Positions 42,837 through 51,004 of a stretch of 59,980 nt of DNA are shown piece by piece. The stretch covers positions 1 to 59,980 of the forward strand of contig CANGUU010000011.1 of the NCBI GenBank assembly GCA_947457195.1. Reading direction: 5' to 3'. The notes beneath the pieces were generated by a model that was not told the DNA's origin, ran no database searches, and saw nothing but the letters and a program-made list of their open reading frames with translations. Source of the stretch: Gammaproteobacteria bacterium (GTDB lineage Bacteria > Pseudomonadota > Gammaproteobacteria > Pseudomonadales > Pseudohongiellaceae). Numbering within the stretch: the stretch's first letter is position 1; the number at the start of each line of letters is the position of its first letter. Both the position numbers and the translations under genes were made by a program.

Positions 42837-43538
42837 CTACACCACCGTGCCGAACAGCGCACCAATGCCAGCCGTCAATGCCATCGCCAGCGCGCCCCAG
42901 AAGGTCACGCGCGCCGTGGCACGCAGCATATTGGCGCCGCCCGCCTGGGCGCCGATGGCACCCAACAAGGCCAGAAACGCCAGCGAGGCGCCGGAGACGA
43001 CCCAGACGAGCTGGTCGTTCGGCGCGACGACCACCATCAGGAGGGGCATGGCAGCGCCAATGGCGAAAGTGGCTGCCGAGGTCAGCGCAGCCTGAATCGG
43101 GCGCGCCGAGGTGATCTCGGACATCCCAAGTTCATCCTGCGCATGGGCCCCGAGCGCAGATTTGGCCATCAACTGCGCGGCGACCTGCCGGGCCAGATCG
43201 CGGTCCAGCCCGCGCCGGACGTAGATCTCGGACAGTTCCTCACGCTCGGAGGCGGGATTGTCGCGCAACTCCTGGGTTTCCCGAGCGAGATCGGCCTGTT
43301 CCGTATCGGATTGGGAGCTGACCGACACGTACTCGCCAGCCGCCATCGACATCGCACCCGCGACCAAGCCGGCCACGCCGGCGATCAAGATGTCGCTCTG
43401 CGTGGCCGTAGCCGCGGCTACGCCAACGATCAGGCTGGCGGTAGAGACGATGCCATCATTCGCCCCCAGCACCGCTGCCCGGAGCCATCCGATGCGCGAC
43501 ACAAGATGGCGTTCCGGGTTGTGGTGAAGACGCGGCAT
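42837..43538 (-). CDS. VIT1/CCC1-family metal transporter
   Basis: 233 residues from the ATG at 43538 behind AAGGAAAACC. Family segments: RIGWLRAAVLGANDGIVSTASLIVGVAAA (helix 1), AGAMSMAAGEYVSVSSQSDTEQADLARE (the helix 2 region and the following cytoplasmic metal-binding stretch), and DNPASEREELSEIYVRRGL. Plant and yeast members move iron or manganese into the vacuole; bacterial ones probably export Fe(II) or Mn(II). It is 67 bases downstream of the cytochrome b561 gene on the same strand. Confidence 0.9.
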   Translation of the reverse strand: MPRLHHNPERHLVSRIGWLRAAVLGANDGIVSTASLIVGVAAATATQSDILIAGVAGLVAGAMSMAAGEYVSVSSQSDTEQADLARETQELRDNPASEREELSEIYVRRGLDRDLARQVAAQLMAKSALGAHAQDELGMSEITSARPIQAALTSAATFAIGAAMPLLMVVVAPNDQLVWVVSGASLAFLALLGAIGAQAGGANMLRATARVTFWGALAMALTAGIGALFGTVV

Positions 43539-43605
43539 GAGGTTTTCCTTGGGAGTGCTGGCGTCGCCTGCGGAGTTTGGGGCGCGTTGCCGCGCGTACC
43601 GCGCA

Positions 43606-44187
43606 TCAAGGCGCGCGAGCCGGTTCACCTTGCCGGGACTTGGGCGTCACGATGAACAGCATGAAGCGCGCCAACGGGCGCTTGAATAGAAACAGGTAGG
43701 CGCCATGAAGCCCGACAATGGTCATGAGAAGGTTCGATAACCCCTCGTGTAGTTCGCCGACGATGCCATCCTCCTGCTCGCCGCCACGGGCTTCGACGGC
43801 TTGGCGGTGCTCACGACTGTCACCCCCCGCCTGCGCCTCGGCGACGACGACGCTGGTTGCCAAACCTAGCGTCCTGCCGCGATCCATCGCGATGCCGGTG
43901 GCCGTGGCCAAGATCAGGCAGGCGGCGATACCGGCAAGCAGCGTCTTACTGATGGCTGGGTGGGTGAAGGCGTTGCAGAGCGTCAGCCCGTCGAACTGCG
44001 GGTAGAAACGTGTCAGGCCCAATTGCCCAAGACCTGTGAGGGCAGCAATGAGCCGACCTGCAATGATGACCGCGATCGCGTAACCCATCACCGCGTGGAT
44101 CGTGCCCAGTTCGCCTGTGAGAAAGGCGGCAATGACCAGAATACCAAGAACAGCGTGATAGGCTCGTAGGCCTTGCATAATGGACAT
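43606..44187 (-). CDS. Cytochrome b561-type haem protein
   Basis: 193 residues from the ATG at 44187 (AAGG six bases upstream); starts at 44193 and 44178 are also possible. Four helices with candidate haem ligands His in RAYHAVLG, GTIHAVMGY, GELHEGLSNLLM and VGLHGAYLF. This fits the bacterial b561/Ni-Fe hydrogenase b subunit type that transfers electrons across the membrane. A hydrophilic loop of about 40 residues (EAQAGGDSREHRQAVEARGGEQ) lies between helices 3 and 4. Cotranscription with the VIT1-like gene suggests iron reduction coupled to transport. Confidence 0.82.
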   Translation of the reverse strand: MSIMQGLRAYHAVLGILVIAAFLTGELGTIHAVMGYAIAVIIAGRLIAALTGLGQLGLTRFYPQFDGLTLCNAFTHPAISKTLLAGIAACLILATATGIAMDRGRTLGLATSVVVAEAQAGGDSREHRQAVEARGGEQEDGIVGELHEGLSNLLMTIVGLHGAYLFLFKRPLARFMLFIVTPKSRQGEPARAP

Positions 44188-44689
44188 ATTCATCCTTGGG
44201 CTACAGCCGGGGAGTACCGTATTGGAGTAGGCTATACGCTGTCACGGCTGAAGTCCTTGATGGAGGTCAATCTCTCGGCCCGATGCGACCGGCAACTGTG
44301 TTGGACCGACATTCCCTGGATGAGCGCTTGGTTAAGGCCAAACCGGCCGTAATCTTGGGATCTAGACAAGCGAGTTCCGATGCAGGGCAGACTTCGGCGC
44401 CTTGTCCAGGCGCTCGCTTGGGTTGGTGAGCGGAAAAGACACTGAATTCTCTTTCATCGAGACGCGCCTCTCCCTTCGCTTGCGATTGGACACGCGACAT
44501 CGGAACGCACTACGCAGTCGATGTGACAGGCGGCGGCCGAAGTACCGCGATCATGCGCATGATGTCGTTGAAGCAGTGTCTCGGGATGGCCATCTCCGCC
44601 ATCTTGAAGATGCCCTAGCGCGGGTGACCGACACCTTTGGGGAAAGGAGTTGAGCCTGTGACCTTCAGTTCATGAGAGGACCCTTGCCC
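44188..44689. other. Lower-GC intergenic region, no gene recognised
   Basis: 502 bases, about 53-57% GC by eye against roughly 65% around it. Only short frames are present on either strand; the longest have no start with a ribosome site and no known motif. It may hold a decayed gene, or the edge of transferred DNA. Confidence 0.45.
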
Positions 44690-45910
44690 ATGCACTTGCG
44701 TTACCTGCTGCTGACTGTCCTGCTCTGCGTGCAAGATTCCGAATTGCTCGCCCAGCAGGCGCTGCCGCCCCCACTGGCCGGGTCCCCGGCGTCGAGCGTA
44801 CCGGTGGCCGTGCAGGTGCTGCGGTGGCACATGCTGGATCCAGAGGTCAACGCGCTGACCTTCCGCAGCATGGAGCAGTTGTTTACAACCCGTACGGTGG
44901 CGAAAAGCGGCCAGCCCTGGCAACTGCCGCAGACGGAGCAGGCCCTTGACTTCGATTACGAGTGGCAGGGTGAGCGCCATGCGGCCCTCGACGTATTGGA
45001 ACGCACGTATACGAATGCCCTGCTGATCCTCAAGGACGGTCGCGTCGTCAGCGAGATTTACCGCAACGGCAGCAGTGCCAACAGCCGCTTCATCGGCTGG
45101 TCGATGACCAAGTCGATCACTTCGGTGCTGATCGGTTGTGCGCTGGAGGACGGCTACCTTACCTCGCTCGACGTGCCGATCTCCGACCTCCTCACGGAAC
45201 TACAGGGCGGTGGCTATGAGGGTGTGACCGTACGCCAGGTCATGCAGATGCGCTCGGGCGTGGACTACGAGGAGCGCTATGATTTCGCCAATCCCGGTAC
45301 AGCGGCCAGCAACCACATCGCGGCGCTGGTGAAGAACGTGGCACGCTTCGTCGATCCGGCCCGCCGCATCGCACGCCTGTATCCACCCGGCAGTCATTTT
45401 CAGTACAAGACGCTCGACACGGCTGTACTTGGCTGGTTGCTGGAGCGCGTCACCAACATGAGCGTGGCGGCTTATACGACTCAGTGCCTGTGGGAACCGC
45501 TGGGGGCCGAAGCCGATGGTTACTACATCATGGACGGACCACCCGGCATCGGACGCGAATTCAGCGGAGCCGGCTTCAACGCAACGCTGCGGGATTTTGC
45601 CCGCTTCGGCCAGATGGTGCTGGACGGCGGTGTTGCCGAAGGGCGCCGCGTGGTACCTGCCGCCTGGCTTGCAGAGTCGACAGCTCCCGGCGAGCCCGAA
45701 ACCTCGGAGGGGGGCTATGGGCTGCAGTGGTGGACACTGGCCGACAGCGAGGCCTTCGCGGCGATCGGCCTGCAGGGACAGCAGATCTTCATCGACCCGG
45801 CCAGCCGCACGGTGATCGTCAAGCTCAGCTACTACCCACCCGGCGACAATCGTGCCGAGGGTGAGGTGAGAGCCTTCCTGCGAGCCGCCGCCGCCTGGCA
45901 GCCGCACTGA
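44690..45910 (+). CDS. Exported serine hydrolase, beta-lactamase family
   Basis: 406 residues from the ATG at 44690, which is preceded by AGAGGA; an ATG 18 bases earlier lacks a site. A signal peptide ends near LLAQQA. SMTK (138-141) is the S-x-x-K nucleophile, and the usual YKTLDTAVLGWLLERV stretch (second motif Y-x-x-L) follows. Periplasmic members are class C-like esterases, D-amino peptidases or penicillin-binding-type enzymes. The gene is convergent with the DUF4159 gene and not obviously linked to other genes. Confidence 0.86.
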   Translation: MHLRYLLLTVLLCVQDSELLAQQALPPPLAGSPASSVPVAVQVLRWHMLDPEVNALTFRSMEQLFTTRTVAKSGQPWQLPQTEQALDFDYEWQGERHAALDVLERTYTNALLILKDGRVVSEIYRNGSSANSRFIGWSMTKSITSVLIGCALEDGYLTSLDVPISDLLTELQGGGYEGVTVRQVMQMRSGVDYEERYDFANPGTAASNHIAALVKNVARFVDPARRIARLYPPGSHFQYKTLDTAVLGWLLERVTNMSVAAYTTQCLWEPLGAEADGYYIMDGPPGIGREFSGAGFNATLRDFARFGQMVLDGGVAEGRRVVPAAWLAESTAPGEPETSEGGYGLQWWTLADSEAFAAIGLQGQQIFIDPASRTVIVKLSYYPPGDNRAEGEVRAFLRAAAAWQPH

Positions 45911-45968
45911 GCAGCAGGCGCCAAGGAGGCCAGACCTGGTTGCTGGTTGCTCCTGCAGCAACACGCCA

Positions 45969-46790
45969 TCAGTGGCTCAAGGCATAGACCGCGATGTTCA
46001 CCGCCAGCCGCAGGCCGAGATTCACGCGCTCCTGCGGGTAGCGGGGATCGTCGGCCCACTGCCAGGAGTCGGCCACGTCGTTGTTGAAGGCGATGAGTAC
46101 CAGCAGCCGTCCGTGCTCGTCGATCACGCCGCGCCAGTGAGGCTCATGGCCGTCACCGAGATAGCCACCGCCCCCGCCGAGCAGGGAATTCATGTTGGGG
46201 ATCTGCGTGTCGGCCAGCGCGGGAATGTCGTAGACCGTGTGGAACACCTGATGCGAACCGTCGAGATCGACGATGTTGTACTCGGGCAGGATACGGCGCA
46301 GCCCGGCCGCGAAACCCGGCCAGGAATCGGAGCCGAAGAAGCTGTCGGCAAACAGGAAGCCTCCTTTGAGCAGATAGGCCCGCAGGTTCTGCACCTGCGA
46401 TTCGCTCAGCTGCCAATAGCCTGCGAGCCCGACCATGAGAAAGGGCCAGTACCCCATGTCGTCGGCATCGTCGGGATTGACCGGCTGCTCCACCGAGCGG
46501 ACCTGGATGGTGGAAAAACGCCGCAGCAGCTCCACGAAGGTGCGGTCGCCCTCCGGGTAGTCCACCGCCCAGCTGGTGCCGCCCTGCTGCCAGCCGTCGC
46601 GCCCCCAGCCGCGACCGCCCGGGTACATCAGGCGCCCGGTGACGAATTCACCGGGCTGCTGCCAGTCGGGGGGCAGGCCGTGATCAATCTCCCACTCGAA
46701 ACTCTGGTACTGGCGGAACTCTCGCTGCGCCAGTACGGGGCCGACGGCGAGCAGCAGACTGCCAACGAGGCTGTATAGAATCGGCTTCAT
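45969..46790 (-). CDS. DUF4159 domain exported protein
   Basis: 273 residues from the ATG at 46790. A signal peptide ends PVLAQ; the mature part starts REFRQYQSFEWEIDHGLPPDW and includes FVTGRLMYPGGRGWGRDGW, DYPEGDRTFVELLRRFSTIQV, MGLAGYWQLS-like VGLAGYWQLSESQVQNLRAYLLKGGFLFADSFFG and RWLVLIAF. This is a DUF4159 fold related to glutamine amidotransferase-like ThuA proteins. Function unknown. It diverges from the CoA ligase-racemase gene with only 51 bases between the two starts, so the promoters overlap. Confidence 0.83.
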   Translation of the reverse strand: MKPILYSLVGSLLLAVGPVLAQREFRQYQSFEWEIDHGLPPDWQQPGEFVTGRLMYPGGRGWGRDGWQQGGTSWAVDYPEGDRTFVELLRRFSTIQVRSVEQPVNPDDADDMGYWPFLMVGLAGYWQLSESQVQNLRAYLLKGGFLFADSFFGSDSWPGFAAGLRRILPEYNIVDLDGSHQVFHTVYDIPALADTQIPNMNSLLGGGGGYLGDGHEPHWRGVIDEHGRLLVLIAFNNDVADSWQWADDPRYPQERVNLGLRLAVNIAVYALSH

Positions 46791-46841
46791 TCCAGCGGGT
46801 TCCCGGCGGCTGCCGCTCCATGCGGCAGCGCAGCGGCGCCA

Positions 46842-49694
46842 GTGTCCCGGATTGGTCCCACCACTACAACAGCCGAGGTCGTCCTGAACACCGCGCTCCC
46901 GCCCGTCACCGTTCCAGAGCTGCTGGCCTTCAACGCCAGCGAGCACCCCGAGCTTTGCCTGCTGGCCTTCGACAGCGGCGAGCGCTACTCGAGTGTGGAG
47001 TTACTGGCGGCGGCCCGGCAGCGCGCTGCCGGGCTGCAGTCACTCGGCGTAAAGCAGGATGACAAGGTGCTTGGCTGGCTACCGAACGGACCCGACGCCG
47101 TGCTGCTGTGGCTCGGTGTGAATCTGCTGGGTGCGGTGTTTGTGCCGATCAACACGGCCTACAAGGGTCGGCTGCTGCAGCACGTGATCCACAGCAGTGG
47201 CGCGGCCCTGCTGGTGGCCGACGGTCGCCTGCTGGACTGCTTGGGGGACATCGACACCGGACCGCTGCGTGCCGTGGTTGTCGTGGGCCCGCAGCGTCTC
47301 GCGCAGCCGACGTTCGTCCAGCACGACCGGCAGGTCCTGCTCGGGGCATGCTCGGCACTGCGGCCGCCGGCGAGACCGCTGCAGCCCTGGGACACCGAGT
47401 GCGTGATCTTCACGTCGGGTACCACCGGACCCTCCAAGGGGGTGCTGTGCTCGTATCGGCACACGCACCGGGCAGCCCTCGAATTCCGCCATGTCGGACC
47501 GGGCGACACCAACCTCGTGGCGCTCCCGCTGTTCCACATCGGCGGCATCCTCGGCGTGAACTTTGCGCTGATCCACGGGGGCACCGCCGCGGTGATCGAG
47601 CGCTTCCGCACCCAGTCCTTCTGGCAGACGGTGGACGCCTTCGGTGTGACCTCGGCAGGACTGCTTGGCACCATGGTGCAGTTCCTCATGCAGCAGCCTG
47701 TCGCGCCGCGCGAGCGCGAGCATCCGCTGCGCCGCGTCGTGATCGCGCCCTACGGCGACGAGGCGCTGGCTTTTGCGCAGCGCTTCGGCGTGGAGGTGTT
47801 CACGGAATTCAACATGACGGAACTTTCGGTGCCGCTGTGGGCGGGTCCCAACCCGACCGCTCGCGGCACCTGCGGCCGGCCACGCACCGGCGTCACGCTG
47901 CGGCTGGTCGACGCCTCCGACCACGAAGTACCGGTCGGTGCGGTCGGCGAACTCATCCTGCGCTGCGACGAGCCCTGGACGCTCAGCCACGGCTACCTCA
48001 ACGACGCGGCCGCCACTGCCGCCGCCTGGCGCAACGGCTGGTTCCACACCGGCGATCTCTTCACCCGCGACGCCGACGACAACTACTACTTCGTCGACCG
48101 CCTGAAGGACATGATCCGGCGGCGCGGCGAGAATATTTCGTCATTCGAGCTGGAGGCGGAATTGCTGGCCTTTCCCGGTGTACAGGCGGCTGCGGCGGTG
48201 TCAGTGCCGGGAGATGGCGGCGAAGACGAGGTCCTGGCCGTGCTGGCTCCGCAGCCCGGTCAGCAACTCGACCCGGCCGCGCTGCTCGACTTCCTGCAAC
48301 CGCGTATGGCCCGCTTCATGCTGCCGCGCTATGTGCGGGTGATCGCCGCGCTGCCGCTGACGCCCACCCAGAAGGTGGAAAAGCATGTGCTGCGCGCGCA
48401 GGGCGTGACGGCCGATACCTGGGACCGCGAGCGCGCTGGACCTGGCGCGTCGGCCCCGCTCCAGCCGCGCTCCGCCCTGCCGCCACCGCCAGTGTCCGCG
48501 TCTGCCGCGGCAGCACCGGTATCCATTGCGCGCGAGCCTACGGCCCCGGCACCCGCCGGCCCGCCGCCGGCAGCCGCAGCCGCCCTGCCATCCCCGCAGG
48601 GCCCGCTGCTTGGCTTGCGCGTGCTGGAGTTTGCCGGGCTCGGTCCGGCACCGCACTGCGCCATGCTGCTGGCCGACCTGGGTGCTGACGTACTGTGCAT
48701 CGACCGGCCTGGCAGCCGCTACGGACGCTACGAGGTAGAAGCCCGCGGGCGCAGCCGCGTGACGCTTGATCTCAAGCGGGCCGAGGACCATGCGCAGGCA
48801 CTGGGCCTGCTGGAGCGCGCCGACATTCTGCTGGAGGGCTTCCGGCCCGGCGTCATGGAAAGGCTTGGCCTCGGTCCGGAACCGGCGCTGCAGCGCAATC
48901 CGCGGCTCGTCTACGGCCGCATGACCGGCTGGGGCCAGACCGGTCCGCTGGCGCAGAAGGCGGGGCATGACCTCAATTACCTGGCGCTGACCGGCGCGCT
49001 CCACGCCATCGGGCCTGCCGAAAAGCCGGCGATTCCTCTCAATCTCATCGCCGACATGGGCGGCGGTGCGCTGTACCTCGCGCTCGGCGTACTGGCCGCG
49101 CTGCGCCACGTCCAGTGCGGCGGCAGCGGGCAGGTGGTGGACGCCGCCATGACCGACGGCGTGCTGTCGCTGATGACCATGTTGTGGGGCGATGTCGCCG
49201 ACGGGCGCTGGCAGGACGCTCGCGGCAGCAACATCATCGACGGTGGCGTGCCCTACTACGACGTCTACCGCTGCGCCGACGGACGCTGGCTGAGTGTGGC
49301 GGCCCTCGAACCGGCGTTCTATGCCGCGCTCTGGGAAGTGCTCGGTGGAGAACTGCAGTGGGATGCCGAGGCCAGAGCCCGGCAGTGCGCCCAGCAGCAG
49401 GACCCGGCGACCTGGCCCGCGCTGCGGTCGACCTTTACTGCGCTGTTCGCCCGCCACCCGCGCGACGTCTGGGTAGCGCTATTCGCCGGGGTCGACGCCG
49501 CCGTGGCCCCGGTACTCACCTTGCTGGAGGCCGTGCAGCACCCGCACAACCAGGCCCGCGGCAGTTTCGTCACGCACGGCGGGGTACTGCAGCCAGCGGT
49601 GGCGCCGCGCCTCAGCCTTACCCCCGGCGCACTTGGCGCACTGCCCGAGCAGCCGCCGCTCACAGTGGCTCAGGCGCTGCAGCGCTGGCGCTGA
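46842..49694 (+). CDS. Acyl-CoA ligase fused to alpha-methylacyl-CoA racemase-type CoA transferase domain
   Basis: 950 residues, GTG start. Residues 1 to about 530 are an AMP-forming acyl-CoA ligase of CaiC type: TSGTTGPSKG at 191-200 (P-loop), TEFNMTELSVP, GWFHTGDLFTRD, DRLKDMIRRRGENISSFELEAEL and Lys511 in TPTQKVEKH. A linker of about 55 Ala/Pro/Ser-rich residues (532-586) follows. Residues 587-950 are a type III CoA transferase with the racemase pattern AGHDLNYLALTG (His709, Asp710) and NLIADMGGG (Asp738), spaced like the catalytic His126 and Asp156 of MCR. One chain would activate a 2-methyl branched acid and then epimerise the CoA ester, as in sterol or bile acid side-chain or pristanate breakdown. 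The substrate is inferred. Confidence 0.88.
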   Translation: MSRIGPTTTTAEVVLNTALPPVTVPELLAFNASEHPELCLLAFDSGERYSSVELLAAARQRAAGLQSLGVKQDDKVLGWLPNGPDAVLLWLGVNLLGAVFVPINTAYKGRLLQHVIHSSGAALLVADGRLLDCLGDIDTGPLRAVVVVGPQRLAQPTFVQHDRQVLLGACSALRPPARPLQPWDTECVIFTSGTTGPSKGVLCSYRHTHRAALEFRHVGPGDTNLVALPLFHIGGILGVNFALIHGGTAAVIERFRTQSFWQTVDAFGVTSAGLLGTMVQFLMQQPVAPREREHPLRRVVIAPYGDEALAFAQRFGVEVFTEFNMTELSVPLWAGPNPTARGTCGRPRTGVTLRLVDASDHEVPVGAVGELILRCDEPWTLSHGYLNDAAATAAAWRNGWFHTGDLFTRDADDNYYFVDRLKDMIRRRGENISSFELEAELLAFPGVQAAAAVSVPGDGGEDEVLAVLAPQPGQQLDPAALLDFLQPRMARFMLPRYVRVIAALPLTPTQKVEKHVLRAQGVTADTWDRERAGPGASAPLQPRSALPPPPVSASAAAAPVSIAREPTAPAPAGPPPAAAAALPSPQGPLLGLRVLEFAGLGPAPHCAMLLADLGADVLCIDRPGSRYGRYEVEARGRSRVTLDLKRAEDHAQALGLLERADILLEGFRPGVMERLGLGPEPALQRNPRLVYGRMTGWGQTGPLAQKAGHDLNYLALTGALHAIGPAEKPAIPLNLIADMGGGALYLALGVLAALRHVQCGGSGQVVDAAMTDGVLSLMTMLWGDVADGRWQDARGSNIIDGGVPYYDVYRCADGRWLSVAALEPAFYAALWEVLGGELQWDAEARARQCAQQQDPATWPALRSTFTALFARHPRDVWVALFAGVDAAVAPVLTLLEAVQHPHNQARGSFVTHGGVLQPAVAPRLSLTPGALGALPEQPPLTVAQALQRWR
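48440..48600 (+). repeat. Interdomain Ala/Pro-rich linker in the ligase-racemase gene
   Basis: Low-complexity GC-rich stretch coding mostly Ala, Pro, Ser and Gly between the CoA ligase and racemase parts. It appears to be a flexible hinge rather than a third domain. Confidence 0.6.
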
Positions 49695-49703
49695 GGCCAC
49701 CAC

Positions 49704-49725
49704 GGCCGCGAGCGCGTTCGCGGCC
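49704..49725 (+). other. GC-rich hairpin after the ligase-racemase gene
   Basis: GGCCGCGA/TCGCGGCC, perfect 8-base-pair arms with a six-base loop, ten bases past the stop. No T run follows, so it may be a Rho-dependent or stabilising stem rather than an intrinsic terminator. Confidence 0.45.
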
Positions 49726-49853
49726 GCTTCACGCAAAACCTCGCAAGTCCTCACCGAATCCTCCGCAACGTTTAACCCTCCGCGGCGGCCGCCTTAACAC
49801 GTGACTGCTGTCGGAGGCCTATAAAGTCGGCACCGTTCCGAGGTTACCCCATC

Positions 49854-50912
49854 ATGCCGAAGCCCCTGCTGCACCACGCGATTGCCCTGTCCCTGCTCGT
49901 GCTCTGGCCCCTGGCCGGGCATGGTTTTCCCGCCGAAGTGGAGCGCAGCAGCGATCTGCTGACCGTCACCTGGCAGGCCCCCGCTGCCGCGCCGGTCGAT
50001 CTGTGGATCGAGTACCGCGACGATACCGGGCAGCCACGTCGCCAGCTGCTTTCCCCGCAGGATGCCGACGGGCGCCATGCCATGGCAGCCGGCCCGCAGC
50101 GCCCCTACTTCGTGCTGACGACGGCAGAGGGCGACGAGCAGGTGGTCGCCGAGCGGCTGTTGCCCCTGCAGGGTGGCAACAACTTCCGCGACCTCGGCGG
50201 CTACGAGACCGCTGATGGCCGCACCGTGAAGTGGGGCGTGCTGTACCGCTCGGGCACCATGGTCAAGCTCACGCCGGACGATTATCGCTATCTCGGTCAG
50301 CTCGGTATCCGCACGATCTGTGACTTTCGCAGCAGCGAGGAGCGCCACAACGAGCCGACTGACTGGCTGGCCGACCCGCCACCGGCCCGCCAGCAGCGTG
50401 ACTATGTGCTCGACACCACCAACCTGATGGGCAGTATCGCCCGCCCCGACGTGACGCCGCAGCAGGCAAAGGCCGTGTTTGCCGACTTCTACCGGGACGT
50501 TCCCTTCAGCTACGCGGACCACTACCGCACGCTGTTCGCCGAACTGCTGGCCGGCCGGGCGCCGCTCGCCTTCAACTGTTCGGCGGGCAAGGACCGCACC
50601 GGCGTGGCAGCGGCCCTGCTGCTCAGCGCACTCGGCGTCGCGCGTGAGCAGGTCGTCGCCGACTACCTGTTGTCCAACCGCTACTACAGGCCGGCACAAC
50701 CCACGCCGGGCGCCAACGACAGCACCAGTCGCCTGCTGGCCAGTCTGCAACCCGCGGTGGTGCAGGTACTGATGGGGGTGGACGCCAGTTACATCGAAGC
50801 GGCCCTCGATGCCGCCACCCGGAAACACGGCTCACTGGAGGCCTATTTCGCCAACGAGCTGGGCGTGGATGCCGCAGACCTGCGTCAGCTGCGCGACCTA
50901 TACACCGACTAG
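49854..50912 (+). CDS. Exported tyrosine-protein phosphatase
   Basis: 352 residues with a signal peptide (ending GHGFPA). A short beta domain precedes the phosphatase part, which begins GGNNFRDLGGYETADGRTVKWGVLYRSG and has the P-loop CSAGKDRTG (C-x5-R) around residues 243-251. This layout is typical of secreted dual-specificity or phosphoinositide phosphatases of the LipA/Ptp type. It would act outside the cytoplasm on phosphoproteins or lipids. It lies 92 bases upstream of a TonB receptor gene on the same strand and may be cotranscribed. Confidence 0.88.
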   Translation: MPKPLLHHAIALSLLVLWPLAGHGFPAEVERSSDLLTVTWQAPAAAPVDLWIEYRDDTGQPRRQLLSPQDADGRHAMAAGPQRPYFVLTTAEGDEQVVAERLLPLQGGNNFRDLGGYETADGRTVKWGVLYRSGTMVKLTPDDYRYLGQLGIRTICDFRSSEERHNEPTDWLADPPPARQQRDYVLDTTNLMGSIARPDVTPQQAKAVFADFYRDVPFSYADHYRTLFAELLAGRAPLAFNCSAGKDRTGVAAALLLSALGVAREQVVADYLLSNRYYRPAQPTPGANDSTSRLLASLQPAVVQVLMGVDASYIEAALDAATRKHGSLEAYFANELGVDAADLRQLRDLYTD

Positions 50913-50942
50913 TCATCGCCAATTCATCGCCAATCGTGAGGT

Positions 50943-50978
50943 ACCGGTCACGCTGCGGCCGGCACGGTTTTCCGTTTT
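50943..50978 (+). terminator. Possible weak terminator between phosphatase and TonB receptor genes
   Basis: A GC-rich stretch with weak ACCG/CGGT pairing is followed by TTTTCCG and eight T (50972 onward). Pairing is poor, so this could also be a spacer rich in T. Confidence 0.25.
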
Positions 50979-51004
50979 TTTTCGATAGTCACCGAGGATT
51001 TTCC

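Noticed and set aside
44267-44653. Two short frames in the spacer before the serine hydrolase gene
   Set aside because: No ribosome site, no motif and poor codon use; described as a spacer instead.
49704-49725. Hairpin after the ligase-racemase gene as an intrinsic terminator
   Set aside because: The stem is strong but lacks a T run, so it is listed only as a hairpin.
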